A stretch of DNA of 64,000 nucleotides from Streptomyces lincolnensis (GCF_001685355.1 NZ_CP016438.1:2604001-2668000); one strand, 5' to 3'. Positions 15,989-24,509 are shown, counted from the first letter of the stretch. Notes: generated by a model from the sequence alone, not told the origin. Translations and numbers: made by a program.

Positions 15989-16708
15989 TCACTCGGTTCC
16001 GGCCACCGTCCGCAGCCCCGGCAGGTCCGTGACGATGATCCGCCGGTGCTGGGCGTCGACGAGGCCGCGCAGCTCCCTGAGCGCCCGGTACGCCGTGCTC
16101 TCCGAGACCCCGATCAGGTCGCCCCACTCCACCTGTTTCAGGTCAACCGGAAGGATGATGTCGCGCCCGCGCACCGATTGACCGAAGTCGTCGGCCATCT
16201 CCACCAGCACCCGGGCCAACCGCCCTTTCGGACTCCTGCGGTTGTAGTCGATACGGCGCCGGGTGGCCGCCGCCAGCTTCCGGCCGACGGACTCCTGGAG
16301 GCCGTGCTGTACGACCGGATGGGCGTCCTTCACCTCGTCGAAGTCGCCCCACGCGAGCCGCACCGCCGTCACCGGTTCGCTGCCGCAGGCCATGACCGAC
16401 GCGCTGCGCGGCACTCCGGCCATCCCGGCGAGCTCCCCCACCAGGTCGCCGCCGGTACGTACGGCGAGCAGGCTCCAGCCGCCGCCCGCCAGGGCGGCGG
16501 TGACCTTGACGTAGGAGGAGAGCAGCAGGAAGACGTCCGAGGCGGGCTCGCCCTCCCGGATCAGCAGGGTGCCGCGCGGGAAGGCGGCCCGCTGTCCGCG
16601 CCCGACGAGGGCGAGTTGGGCGGCCGGACCCAGGCCGCCGAGGAAGCTGCCGCCGCGCCAGTGGCGGCGCGCCTCCTGGAGCAGTCGTTCAGCAGCAGCC
16701 GCGTCCAT
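15989..16708 (-). CDS. CRP/FNR family cyclic-nucleotide-binding regulator
   Basis: A 239-residue CRP-like protein. Residues 20-130 are a cyclic-nucleotide-binding fold whose phosphate cassette keeps the key residues (GELAG with Glu, PRSASV with Arg). A dimer helix follows, then a C-terminal winged helix (VEWGDLIGVSESTAYRALRELRGL). Retention of the Glu/Arg pair suggests it really binds a cNMP. It lies 117 bp upstream of the cyclase gene in the same direction. The frame is open to 16810, but ATG 16708 has GGCGGAG upstream and gives the usual CRP length. Confidence 0.83.
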   Translation of the reverse strand: MDAAAAERLLQEARRHWRGGSFLGGLGPAAQLALVGRGQRAAFPRGTLLIREGEPASDVFLLLSSYVKVTAALAGGGWSLLAVRTGGDLVGELAGMAGVPRSASVMACGSEPVTAVRLAWGDFDEVKDAHPVVQHGLQESVGRKLAAATRRRIDYNRRSPKGRLARVLVEMADDFGQSVRGRDIILPVDLKQVEWGDLIGVSESTAYRALRELRGLVDAQHRRIIVTDLPGLRTVAGTE

Positions 16709-16845
16709 GCGCACTCCGCCGATCCGAAGGGTGACCCGCACGGGGATGGTGCCCGCCCGACGGGCCGGAGTCACCTCGGGGCGCGGGACGGGCCGATTCC
16801 GGTCCCTCACAGAGGGACTGAGGCACCGTCACCCCACGGATTCGC

Positions 16846-18276
16846 TCAACTCCCGTGCTGCGAGCGCGCCTTGAACGCCGCCTTCCGCGCTTCCTTCGCG
16901 ACCCGCTTGTCCGGGTGCAGCCGTCCCATCGCCTCCAGCACGTCCGCCGTCGCCGGGTGGTCCACCCGCCAGGCCGCCGTGAAGAAGCCGCTGTGCTGCT
17001 GGGCCAACCCCTCGACCAGGCCGCGCAGTTCGTCGGAGTTGCCCTCGGCGGCGAGCTGCGCGGCGACGGTGTCGACGGTCAGCCAGAAGACCAGGTCCTC
17101 GGAGGGCGCGGGCACGTCGGGCGCACCCCGTTCGGTGAGCCAGACGCGGGCCAGTCCGCCCAGTTCGGGGTCGTCGAGCACCGCGCGCAGGGCGGGTTCG
17201 GCCTCGGTGCCGACCAGGGACAGCGCCTGCTGGCAGCGCAGCCGGCGCAGCGGCGCTCCGGCGTCCAGGCCCTTGGCCGCGGCCAGCAACTCCCGGGTGG
17301 CGGCGAGGGGTTCGCGGCGGGCCAGCCACTGTTCGGTCTCGGCCTGGGCCGCCGCGGGCGGGAAGCCGGCCGTCCCGTCGAGGAGCGCGTCGGCGCCCTT
17401 GTCCGCGAGGTCTCCGACGGCGGGCGCCTCGAAGCCGGCGTCCAGCAGCCGGGCGCGCAGGCCGTACAGGCCGAGCGGGGTCAGCCGGACCATGCCGTAG
17501 CGCGAGACGTCGGTGTCGTCGACCGGGGCCGCCGGCTCCTCGTCGGTGTCGGCCATCAGCGCCTCGTCGACCGGCTGGTAGTCCACGAGCCCGACCGGCT
17601 CCAGCAGCCGGAACTGGTCGTCCAGGCGCATCATCGCGTCGGACACCTGCTCCAGCACGTCGTTGGTGGGCTCCCCCATGTCGCTGGGCACGATCATCGA
17701 GGCGGCCAGCGCGGGCAGCGGCACGGGGCTCTCGCCCGGTCCGTCCTCGGTGACGGTGAGCAGGTAGAGGTTGCCGAGCACGCCGTCCAGGAACTCGGAC
17801 TCGGCCTCCGGGTCCCAGTCGAGGGAGGAGAGGTCGACCTCGCCTTCTTGCGCGCTCATGGCGTCGACGATGTCGTCCAGGTCGGGCACGCTCGCGTCGG
17901 CGAGCACGGTCTCCAGCGCGCCGAGCCACACCCCGAGCACGTCGTGCGGGGCGCCCCCGGTCAGCAGGGCCAGGTCCTCGCCGGCCGCGACGGTGCCCGC
18001 CTCCTCGTCGACGATCTCGACGAGCCCGGTGTCGACGGCGACCCGCCATGCCTCGCTCGCGTACGCGGCGGCCTCGTCCCCGTCGAGCCCGAGGGCCTCG
18101 GCCGCCGCGGGCAGCTGCTCGTCGACGAGTCCGCCCCCGGCGTCGACGCGGGTGTCCGGGCCGGCCCAGCGGGCGAGCCGTGCGGCGCGCGACAGCAGGG
18201 GCGTGGACAGCGCGTCCCGCGCCAGCTCCGCTTCGGGGTGCAGTCGCACCGGCGGCAAGGGGGAGCTGTCTGTCAT
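16846..18276 (-). CDS. Conserved hypothetical acidic protein with helical repeats
   Basis: A 476-residue, very acidic, Ala/Leu-rich cytoplasmic protein with no membrane helices. The N-terminal part (residues 15-100) reads like a winged-helix or helical domain (LLSRAARLARWAGPDTRVDAGG). The C-terminal 130 residues look like short HEAT-type helical repeats (RLRCQQALSLVGTEAEPALRAVLDDPELGGLARVWL) ending in a basic tail. I do not recognise a characterised family. It is common in Streptomyces by general impression. It is divergent from the secreted nuclease gene. Confidence 0.75.
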   Translation of the reverse strand: MTDSSPLPPVRLHPEAELARDALSTPLLSRAARLARWAGPDTRVDAGGGLVDEQLPAAAEALGLDGDEAAAYASEAWRVAVDTGLVEIVDEEAGTVAAGEDLALLTGGAPHDVLGVWLGALETVLADASVPDLDDIVDAMSAQEGEVDLSSLDWDPEAESEFLDGVLGNLYLLTVTEDGPGESPVPLPALAASMIVPSDMGEPTNDVLEQVSDAMMRLDDQFRLLEPVGLVDYQPVDEALMADTDEEPAAPVDDTDVSRYGMVRLTPLGLYGLRARLLDAGFEAPAVGDLADKGADALLDGTAGFPPAAAQAETEQWLARREPLAATRELLAAAKGLDAGAPLRRLRCQQALSLVGTEAEPALRAVLDDPELGGLARVWLTERGAPDVPAPSEDLVFWLTVDTVAAQLAAEGNSDELRGLVEGLAQQHSGFFTAAWRVDHPATADVLEAMGRLHPDKRVAKEARKAAFKARSQHGS

Positions 18277-18417
18277 CGGCTGGTTCTCCTAGGGGCGCGT
18301 GCTACCACTCAGCCGCTCAGCCTAGACGGATTTCGACCCATGCCGCCCGGTTCATCTCCCGGCCCGCCTCCGTACATGGCTGAAACCTTGACAAGTGGGC
18401 TGACCAGGCAGGAGATT

Positions 18418-18470
18418 GACGCGCGTAGAAATCCGGCGGACATGTGTTCACTGTATTTTCTACGCGCGTC
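18418..18470. promoter_or_regulatory. 14-bp inverted repeat upstream of the secreted nuclease
   Basis: GACGCGCGTAGAAA (18418-18431) and its exact complement TTTCTACGCGCGTC (18457-18470) are separated by 25 bp. The pair lies 84 bp before the nuclease start, in the 277-bp divergent region. A TTGACA (18389-18394) precedes it. It may be an operator or a 5'-UTR hairpin. Confidence 0.55.
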
Positions 18471-18553
18471 GTCACCGCCCCACAGGTGCGGCTCCCACGG
18501 TTCCACGTTCCACCCTCGTCCCGGCGCCCATGTACGTCCCCGGAGGGATCCCG

Positions 18554-20383
18554 TTGCCGAGCAAGTCTTCCACGCGTCTCGCCGCGCTCACCGTCGCCGC
18601 CGTCTGTTCCGCGGCGTCCACCGTCGTCCTCACCTCGCCCGCGCACGCCGCTGACGTCGCTGTTCACGACATCCAGGGCACCACCCGGATATCGCCGTAC
18701 GCCGGTCAGGCGGTCACGGGCGTGACCGGCATCGTCACCGGCGTCCGCACCTACGGTCAGTCCAAGGGCTTCTGGATCCAGGATCCGAACCCGGACGCGA
18801 ACCCGGCGACCAGTGAGGGCGTCTTCGTCTTCACCAGCTCCACGCCGAAGGGGGTCGCGGTCGGCGACGCCGTGACCGTCTCCGGCACGGTCTCGGAGTA
18901 CGTGCCGGGCGGCACCTCCTCCGGCAACCAGGCGCTGACCGAAATCGTGCGCCCGACGTTCACCGTCGTCTCCAGCGGCAACCCGGTCCCGGCCGCCACC
19001 GTCATCTCCGCGCGGTCGGTGCCGGACGCCTACGCCCCGGCCGGCGACCCCGCCGCGAGCAACTCGGTCAACGGCCTGACCCTCCGGCCGAAGAAGTACG
19101 CCCTGGACCTCTACGAGTCCCTGGAGGGCATGAACGTCCAGGTCTCCGACACCCGCGTGGTCGGCGCCACCGACCCGTTCACCGAGCTGTGGGTCACGGT
19201 GAAGCCGCGCGAGAACGCCAACCGGCGCGGCGGCACGGTCTACGGCTCCTACGCGTCGCAGAACACCGGCCGCATCCAGATCCAGTCGCTGGGCGCCACC
19301 GCGGAGTTCCCCGACGCGAACGTCGGCGACACCCTCACCGGCGCCACCGCGGGCCCGCTCGACTACAACCAGTTCGGCGGTTACACCCTGGTCGCCAACA
19401 GGATCGGCACGCTGAAGAGCGCCGGTCTCGCGCGCGAGACGACCGAGAAGCAGAAGAAGGGCGAGCTGGCGGTCGCGACGTACAACGTCGAGAACCTCGA
19501 CCCGGGCGACGCCACCTTCGAGGAGCACGCCGCCGCGATCGTGCACAACCTCAAGGCTCCCGACATCGTGTCCCTGGAGGAGATCCAGGACAACGACGGC
19601 GCGAAGAACGACGGCACGGTGGCCGCCGACCAGACGGTGACCAAGCTGATCGACGCGATCGTCGCGGCGGGCGGCCCGAAGTACGACTGGCGCTCCATCG
19701 ACCCGGTGAACAACACCGACGGCGGCGAGCCGGGCGGCAACATCCGCCAGGTGTTCCTGTTCAACCCGGAGCGGGTCTCCTTCACCGACCGCGCGGGCGG
19801 CGACGCCACCACCGCCGTCGGCGTCACCAAGGACCACGGCAAGGCGGCCCTGACGGTCTCCCCCGGCCGGATCGAGCCGGCGAACGCCGCCTGGGCCAAC
19901 AGCCGCAAGCCGCTGGCCGGCGAGTTCGTCTTCCGCGGCCGGACGGTCTTCGTGATCGCCAACCACTTCAACTCCAAGGGCGGCGACCAGGGTCTGACCT
20001 CGCAGTACCAGCCGGTGGCGCGCAGTTCGGAGGTCCAGCGCCACCAGCAGGCGACGCTGGTGAACGCCTTCGTCAAGGACATCCTGGCCACCCAGAAGAA
20101 CGCGGACGTCGTCACCCTCGGCGACATCAACGACTTCGAGTTCTCCGACACCGCGAAGATCCTGGAGAGCGACGGCGCCCTCTGGTCGGCGATCAAGTCG
20201 CTGCCGAAGAGCGAGCGTTACTCCTACGTCTACCAGGGCAACGCGCAGGTCCTGGACCAGATCCTGGTCAGCCCGTCGATCCGGAAGTCCTGCGACTTCG
20301 AGTACGACAGCGTGCACGTCAACTCGGAGTTCCACGACCAGATCAGCGACCACGACCCGCAGGTCCTGCGTTTCGAGCCGTAG
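18554..20383 (+). CDS. Secreted endonuclease/exonuclease/phosphatase family nuclease
   Basis: A 609-residue exported protein. The signal peptide is MPSKSSTRLAALTVAAVCSAAS to AHA-AD. Residues 35-290 contain an OB-type nucleic-acid-binding region (YhcR/ExeM-like: TGIVTGVRTYGQSKGFWIQDP). Residues 300-609 are an EEP nuclease with all motifs: TYNVENLDP, SLEEIQDND, FVIANHFNSKGGD, LGDINDFEFSD, LDQILVSPSI and QISDHDPQVL. It probably degrades extracellular DNA or RNA. TTG 18554 is chosen because GGAGGG lies 6 bp before it and the signal peptide then starts correctly. Upstream ATGs lack a ribosome site. Confidence 0.88.
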   Translation: MPSKSSTRLAALTVAAVCSAASTVVLTSPAHAADVAVHDIQGTTRISPYAGQAVTGVTGIVTGVRTYGQSKGFWIQDPNPDANPATSEGVFVFTSSTPKGVAVGDAVTVSGTVSEYVPGGTSSGNQALTEIVRPTFTVVSSGNPVPAATVISARSVPDAYAPAGDPAASNSVNGLTLRPKKYALDLYESLEGMNVQVSDTRVVGATDPFTELWVTVKPRENANRRGGTVYGSYASQNTGRIQIQSLGATAEFPDANVGDTLTGATAGPLDYNQFGGYTLVANRIGTLKSAGLARETTEKQKKGELAVATYNVENLDPGDATFEEHAAAIVHNLKAPDIVSLEEIQDNDGAKNDGTVAADQTVTKLIDAIVAAGGPKYDWRSIDPVNNTDGGEPGGNIRQVFLFNPERVSFTDRAGGDATTAVGVTKDHGKAALTVSPGRIEPANAAWANSRKPLAGEFVFRGRTVFVIANHFNSKGGDQGLTSQYQPVARSSEVQRHQQATLVNAFVKDILATQKNADVVTLGDINDFEFSDTAKILESDGALWSAIKSLPKSERYSYVYQGNAQVLDQILVSPSIRKSCDFEYDSVHVNSEFHDQISDHDPQVLRFEP

Positions 20384-20395
20384 TCACGGCCCCGG

Positions 20396-21142
20396 TCAGG
20401 GCTGGTCGAACACGCCGTTCAGCCAGCCCTGCCACGCGGTCTCGCACTCCTTGATGTCCGTGCCCGGGGTGAAGTCGTGCAGGGAGATGCCGACCGGGTG
20501 GCCCCAGTGGTTGCGCCCGAACACACGGGTGAGGCCCCGGTCGGTGCGCAGGCCGATGAAGTACGGGTCGCGGTAATCGACCACGGCCTCGAACTCGTCA
20601 GGGCCATGGACCGTCACGCGTGTACCCGCGGGCACGTCCTCCCCGACGCCGAGCGCCCGTCCCACGGCGGCCAGGGCGTCGGCGGCCTTCGACGCCTCGG
20701 GCCCGTCGAAGGTGGCGAAGGCGGCCGGGCGGGGCGCGAAGCGGACCAGGTACTCGCGCAGGGTGTGCAGGTAGAAGTCGGTGTGCTTGGCGGCGCCGTC
20801 GTACTGGTTGTCCCAGTCGTCGACGAAGATCCCGCTGTGCACGTACCGCACCCAGGCGCGACGGCCGTCGTCGCGGGGCTCGACGGTGTAGTCGAGCTGG
20901 TTCATCGTCTGCTCGGAGATGCCGTCGACGTCCTCGACGCGGTTGGTGTAGCGGTGCGGCGGGTCCCACGCGGTGATGGTGGACCCGAAGGGCCCGCGGC
21001 CGCCGACCCGGGGCTCCGGCGGCTCCATCGGCCACAGATAGCCACCGGTTCCGGTGGTGATCGCCTGCCACACCTCCTCCGGCGTGGCGTCGACCTCGAA
21101 CTCGCGGGCGATCTCGAATTCCCTGGGCGCGTCCTGGGACAT
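20396..21142 (-). CDS. SRPBCC (AHSA1-like) domain protein
   Basis: A 248-residue cytoplasmic protein. The N-terminal 145 residues are a START/Bet v 1-like lipid or ligand pocket (EIAREFEVDATPEEVWQAITTGTGGYLWP, YTNRVEDVDG). The C-terminal part (LRTDRGLTRVFGRNHWGHPVGISLHDF) is a second, smaller region of unknown role. ATG 21142 has an AGGAG ribosome site. It starts 13 bp after an ArsR-type regulator gene; this regulator/SRPBCC pairing is common in actinobacteria, but the ligand is unknown. Confidence 0.82.
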   Translation of the reverse strand: MSQDAPREFEIAREFEVDATPEEVWQAITTGTGGYLWPMEPPEPRVGGRGPFGSTITAWDPPHRYTNRVEDVDGISEQTMNQLDYTVEPRDDGRRAWVRYVHSGIFVDDWDNQYDGAAKHTDFYLHTLREYLVRFAPRPAAFATFDGPEASKAADALAAVGRALGVGEDVPAGTRVTVHGPDEFEAVVDYRDPYFIGLRTDRGLTRVFGRNHWGHPVGISLHDFTPGTDIKECETAWQGWLNGVFDQP

Positions 21143-21155
21143 GGTGAACTCCTGA

Positions 21156-21770
21156 CTAATCCTGCTCGGTCTGCTCGGTCTGCTCGGTCTGCTTGAGCGT
21201 GGGATGGAGGGCCACGACGATCCGGTGGTCACGGCCGCCCTCGGCGTCCGGAGCGTCGTACTTGCGGATCAGGGCGGTGACTCCCGCCGTCAACTCCTGG
21301 ACGAACGCGGCCCGTTCGGCGGCCGAGGCGAAGCGCACCTCGCCGTCCAGCGCGTACGTCGCGAGCCGTTGCTGTGCCTTCGTGGCGCCGGTGATCAGCG
21401 AGCCGACGTCCCGGACCAGCCGGGCGCCGAGCGCGAGCAGCCAGCGCGCGGAGAGCTGGTCCCGGAAGCGGTCCGGGTCCGGCTGCACGGCGGCGAGCGC
21501 GAGCGGCGAGATGACGTACGACGCGGCGGTCGCCCGCATCAGCCGCTCGGTGACGTTGCCCTTGCGGCGCTCGTCGGCCAGTTCGACCAGGCCGTGCCGC
21601 TCCAGTGCCTTGAGGTGGTAGTTCACCTTCTGGCGGGGCAGCCCGACCTGACCGGCCAGCATGGCGGCCGACGCGGGGCCGGCCGCCAGCTCGGCGAGCA
21701 GCCTGGCCCTGATGGGGTCCAGGGAGACGGCTGCGGCCTCGGGGTCCTCGATCACGGTGACGTCCAGCAT
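21156..21770 (-). CDS. ArsR-type HTH transcriptional regulator
   Basis: A 204-residue regulator. The winged helix is at residues 15-75 (LDPIRARLLAELAAGPASAAMLAGQVGLPRQKVNYHLKALERHGL). It lacks the Cys metal sites of true ArsR, so it probably senses something else or acts through its C-terminal domain. The C-terminus is a three-fold TEQ repeat (KQTEQTEQTEQD) encoded by a 9-bp tandem repeat. It heads a two-gene operon with the SRPBCC gene, preceded by a 10-bp inverted repeat. Confidence 0.85.
   Translation of the reverse strand: MLDVTVIEDPEAAAVSLDPIRARLLAELAAGPASAAMLAGQVGLPRQKVNYHLKALERHGLVELADERRKGNVTERLMRATAASYVISPLALAAVQPDPDRFRDQLSARWLLALGARLVRDVGSLITGATKAQQRLATYALDGEVRFASAAERAAFVQELTAGVTALIRKYDAPDAEGGRDHRIVVALHPTLKQTEQTEQTEQD
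21162..21188. repeat. 9-bp tandem repeat inside the regulator gene end
   Basis: Three perfect copies of CTGCTCGGT encode the repeated Thr-Glu-Gln at the C-terminus of the ArsR-type protein. Confidence 0.85.
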
Positions 21771-21779
21771 GCGTCCACC

Positions 21780-21829
21780 GTCTCACCGAAAACTTTTTTT
21801 GTCCAGGGCAACATAGTTGTCGGTGAGAC
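21780..21829. promoter_or_regulatory. Inverted repeat at the arsR-type promoter
   Basis: GTCTCACCGA (21780-21789) and its complement TCGGTGAGAC (21820-21829) flank an AT-rich 30-bp core containing a T7 run and CAACATAGTTG. The element ends 9 bp before the regulator start. It is a good candidate for autoregulation, or a 5'-UTR stem. Confidence 0.55.
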
Positions 21830-21831
21830 GG

Positions 21832-21880
21832 CGAGATCAGCGAGATCAGCGAGATCAGCGAGATCAGCGAGATCAGCGAG
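21832..21880. repeat. 9-bp tandem repeat, five copies
   Basis: Five perfect tandem copies of CGAGATCAG plus a partial sixth lie between the divergently facing inverted repeat and the end of the ABM gene. They end 5 bp before that gene's stop codon. Confidence 0.9.
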
Positions 21881-21885
21881 GGGAT

Positions 21886-22587
21886 CTAGTCGGGAACCAG
21901 GCCGAGCGCGTGGTCGTAGCGGCTGACCGTGGTGTGCTTCAAGCCCGGCCAGGTCTGTACGCGCTCCCACTTCTCCGTCGCGGAACCGATGCCGGCGCCC
22001 GGGGCGGCGAGCGCCTCGATGTGGGCCTGGGCGCTCTCCCACTCGGCGTAGTTGAGGACGCGGGTGCCGTCGGTGCTGAGGTGGAAGTGGGCGGACATCC
22101 CGCCGGGGTGGAGGTGCGACTCGCTCTCCAGCGCCTCGAAGACGGCGTCGACCCAGGCGCGCTGCCGGTCGGGGTCCGGGCTCTCGAACTCGATGTCGAC
22201 GATCACGACACAGCCCGGGACCCGGGTGTCGCCGTCCCGGGTGCCGCTGCGGTAATGCCGGTAGCGGCCGAGCCAGAGCCGTTCGATGCCGGGTACGGCG
22301 GTGTCGATCTCGTCGTTGCGCTCCTGCCGGTGGACCTTGGTGAAGGCCTCGTAGGCCTGCTCGTCCCTCCACTGCGAGTAGTGGAGCAGGCTGGAGGCGT
22401 CCTCGCCGGTGTAGACGTGGTAGCCGAGCAGGCCGTCGGCGGGCCAGGGGCGGCGCTCCCAGGTGCGGGCGATCGCCTCCACGGTCTGCCGCTGCCGCAG
22501 CGGGGTGCCCACCCGCCACGTGCTGAACAGGCGGGCTCCGGCGTCGGCGCGGGTGAGGTCGGGGTGGTTCTCGGTACGGCGGGTCAT
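21886..22587 (-). CDS. Antibiotic biosynthesis monooxygenase (ABM) domain protein
   Basis: A 233-residue protein with two tandem ferredoxin-like ABM domains. The first (residues 10-110) has the QTVEAIARTWERRPWPADGLLGYHVYTG and SLLHYSQWRDEQAYEAF pattern. The second (120-230) has CVVIVDIEFESPDPDRQRAWVDAVFEALES and VLNYAEWESAQAHIEAL. Family members are small cofactor-free oxygenases or heme-degrading enzymes; activity here is unknown. ATG 22587 is chosen at MTRRTENHPDL. It is divergent from the BrkB-like gene. Confidence 0.8.
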   Translation of the reverse strand: MTRRTENHPDLTRADAGARLFSTWRVGTPLRQRQTVEAIARTWERRPWPADGLLGYHVYTGEDASSLLHYSQWRDEQAYEAFTKVHRQERNDEIDTAVPGIERLWLGRYRHYRSGTRDGDTRVPGCVVIVDIEFESPDPDRQRAWVDAVFEALESESHLHPGGMSAHFHLSTDGTRVLNYAEWESAQAHIEALAAPGAGIGSATEKWERVQTWPGLKHTTVSRYDHALGLVPD

Positions 22588-22691
22588 GGCTGTCTCCGTC
22601 ACTCGGTGCGGACTGCGGAACAGGTGCAGCCACCACCTTTCAACCTCAACCAAGATTCAGGTCAAGCAGCCGATTCGAGTGGCGGATTCGG

Positions 22692-23696
22692 GTGACCCGC
22701 CTGTCCATGGACGAGAAGGCCGAAGAGACGGGCCGGGCCGAGGAGCCCGAGATGGACAGTCCTTCCGAGTTGCCCGCACGGTCGTGGCGGGCGGTGGCGC
22801 GGCGCACGTTCAAGGAGCTGCTGGACGACGAACTGGCCGACCGGGCCGCCGCGTTGACGTACTACGGCGTCCTGTCCCTGTTCCCGGCGCTGCTGGTGAT
22901 GGTGTCCCTGCTGGGTGTGGTGGGACAGCGGGCGACGGACAAGATCCTCGACAACATCGGGGACCTCGCCCCGGGGCCGGCCCGGGACATCCTGCGCGAC
23001 GCGGTGGTCCAGCTGGGCGACAGCGGCGGTACGGGCAGTGTGCTGGCCATCCTCGGCCTGCTCGCCGCGCTGTGGTCCGCGTCCGGGTACGTCGCCGCGT
23101 TCATCCGTACGTCCAACGCGGTGTACGACCTGCCCGAGGGCCGTCCGGTGTGGAAGCTGACCCCGCTGCGGCTGGCCCTGACCGTGGTCCTGATGCTGAT
23201 GCTGGCCGCGAGCGCGCTGATCGTGGTGTTCACGGGTCCGCTGGCCGAGCGGGCCGGCACGACGATCGGACTCGGCGACGAGGCGATCACGGCGTGGGGC
23301 ATCGCCAAGTGGCCGGTGCTGCTGCTTCTGGTGATCCTGATGATCGCCCTGCTGTACTGGGCCGCCCCCAACGTCCGTGGCCGCGGCTTCCGCTGGATCA
23401 GCCCGGGCAGTGTCCTCGCCACCCTGATCTGGCTCGCCGCCTCGGCCGGCTTCGCCCTCTACGCCGCCAACTTCGGCTCCTACAACAAGACCTACGGCAC
23501 CCTCGCCGGCGCCATCATCTTCCTCGTCTGGCTCTGGCTCACCAACCTCGCCATCCTCCTCGGCCTCGAATTCGACGCGGAACTCGCCCGCGAGCGCGCG
23601 ATCTCCGACGGCCAGCCACCGACGCAAGAGCCGTACGTGGAACCCCGCGACACCCGAAAGTGGCCGGCACGGTTGAGGGCGGCGCGAGGGAAGTGA
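22692..23696 (+). CDS. YihY/BrkB family membrane protein
   Basis: A 334-residue integral membrane protein of the YihY family, once called ribonuclease BN. An acidic N-terminal tail of about 50 residues precedes the family signature (DDELADRAAALTYYGVLSLFPALLVMVSLLGV). About six membrane helices follow, with YNKTYGTLAGAIIFLVWLWLTNLAILLG before a charged C-terminus. Function of the family is uncertain. GTG 22692 or ATG 22707 may be the start; neither has a strong ribosome site. Confidence 0.88.
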   Translation: MTRLSMDEKAEETGRAEEPEMDSPSELPARSWRAVARRTFKELLDDELADRAAALTYYGVLSLFPALLVMVSLLGVVGQRATDKILDNIGDLAPGPARDILRDAVVQLGDSGGTGSVLAILGLLAALWSASGYVAAFIRTSNAVYDLPEGRPVWKLTPLRLALTVVLMLMLAASALIVVFTGPLAERAGTTIGLGDEAITAWGIAKWPVLLLLVILMIALLYWAAPNVRGRGFRWISPGSVLATLIWLAASAGFALYAANFGSYNKTYGTLAGAIIFLVWLWLTNLAILLGLEFDAELARERAISDGQPPTQEPYVEPRDTRKWPARLRAARGK

Positions 23697-24297
23697 GCGC
23701 GGCGCGGGAACGTTGTGCGGCGCCGACTGGACGCGCACGGCCATCGGACCGGTCCGGGTTCGTGCGTGCGGCGTCCACGCGGAGCCAGGGGGATAGCGCC
23801 TGGGCCACGCTCCGCGGAGGGATGTAGGCGCCGCCGCGGACCCGAACGCGGCAGGGTCCGACCGCCGGGGCGGAGTTCCGCGCCTGCGGTCGGACCACGC
23901 CGCGCAGCGCGAGGCGCAGCCGGGTTCGGGCGGGGCAGCGGGCCGGGAAGAGCGGCGGCGGTCCGAGGCCCGGTCACGCCGCGACACGCGAAGCGGAGCA
24001 CACAGACAGTCGCCGGTCGCACTCCACGGGGGCGAAATGAGCCGTCGGCAGGGGCACGAACGTGCCGACGGCCGGGCGGGGTCTACGGCCAGGCCACATC
24101 CGGCGATGTACAGCACGGCCGGTCCCCGGGCACGCTCAACGCAGAGGCAGGAAGCGCCGGCACAGGCGCGCACGTGCGGCGGCGGTCAGCCCCCTCGGAG
24201 GGGAGCCCGCACCCGGCAGCCGGGCCGCGCAGCGCAGCGCGGAGCGCCGGTCAGGGCGGCGGAAGCAGGGCGCAGAAGAGCGGAGGCTGACCGCCAG

Positions 24298-24475
24298 GAC
24301 GCGCAAGCGGTCGGCGTGCCCGGACATGGCCGAGACTGCCTGCCGTGACGCGAAAGCGGTCGACGTGCCCCGACGGCCGAGACCGCCTGCCAGGACGCGC
24401 AAGCAGTCGACGTACCCGGACCTAGCCCAGACTGCCCGCCAAGACGCGAAAGCAGTCGCCGCACCCAGACACCGC
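24298..24475. repeat. Degenerate 47-49 bp tandem repeats in a long gene-free stretch
   Basis: The 852-bp gap 23697-24548 lies between two convergent genes and holds no gene I can support. From 24298 four units begin with GACGCGmAAGCrGTCG, at 24298, 24347, 24394 and 24443; the first three are 49, 47 and 49 bp and the last is truncated. The rest of the gap is GC-rich and featureless apart from short inverted repeats. Confidence 0.75.
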
Positions 24476-24478
24476 GAA

Positions 24479-24509
24479 GGCCGCGCCCCGTCTTCGACAG
24501 GGCGCGGCC
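24479..24509. terminator. Terminator hairpin between convergent genes
   Basis: A 10-bp stem GGCCGCGCCC/GGGCGCGGCC with an 11-nt loop lies 40 bp beyond the stop of the DUF3618 gene. Confidence 0.7.

Noticed and set aside
16709..16810. 34-codon N-terminal extension of the CRP-like protein
   Set aside because: The GTG at 16810 sits in a small hairpin without ribosome site. ATG 16708 has one and gives the usual length.
23697..24290. Small Arg-rich frames in the gap after the BrkB gene
   Set aside because: No ribosome sites, no recognisable protein features, and composition typical of non-coding high-GC DNA.
24298..24475. CRISPR array
   Set aside because: The units are contiguous degenerate tandem repeats with no unique spacers, and there are no cas genes.
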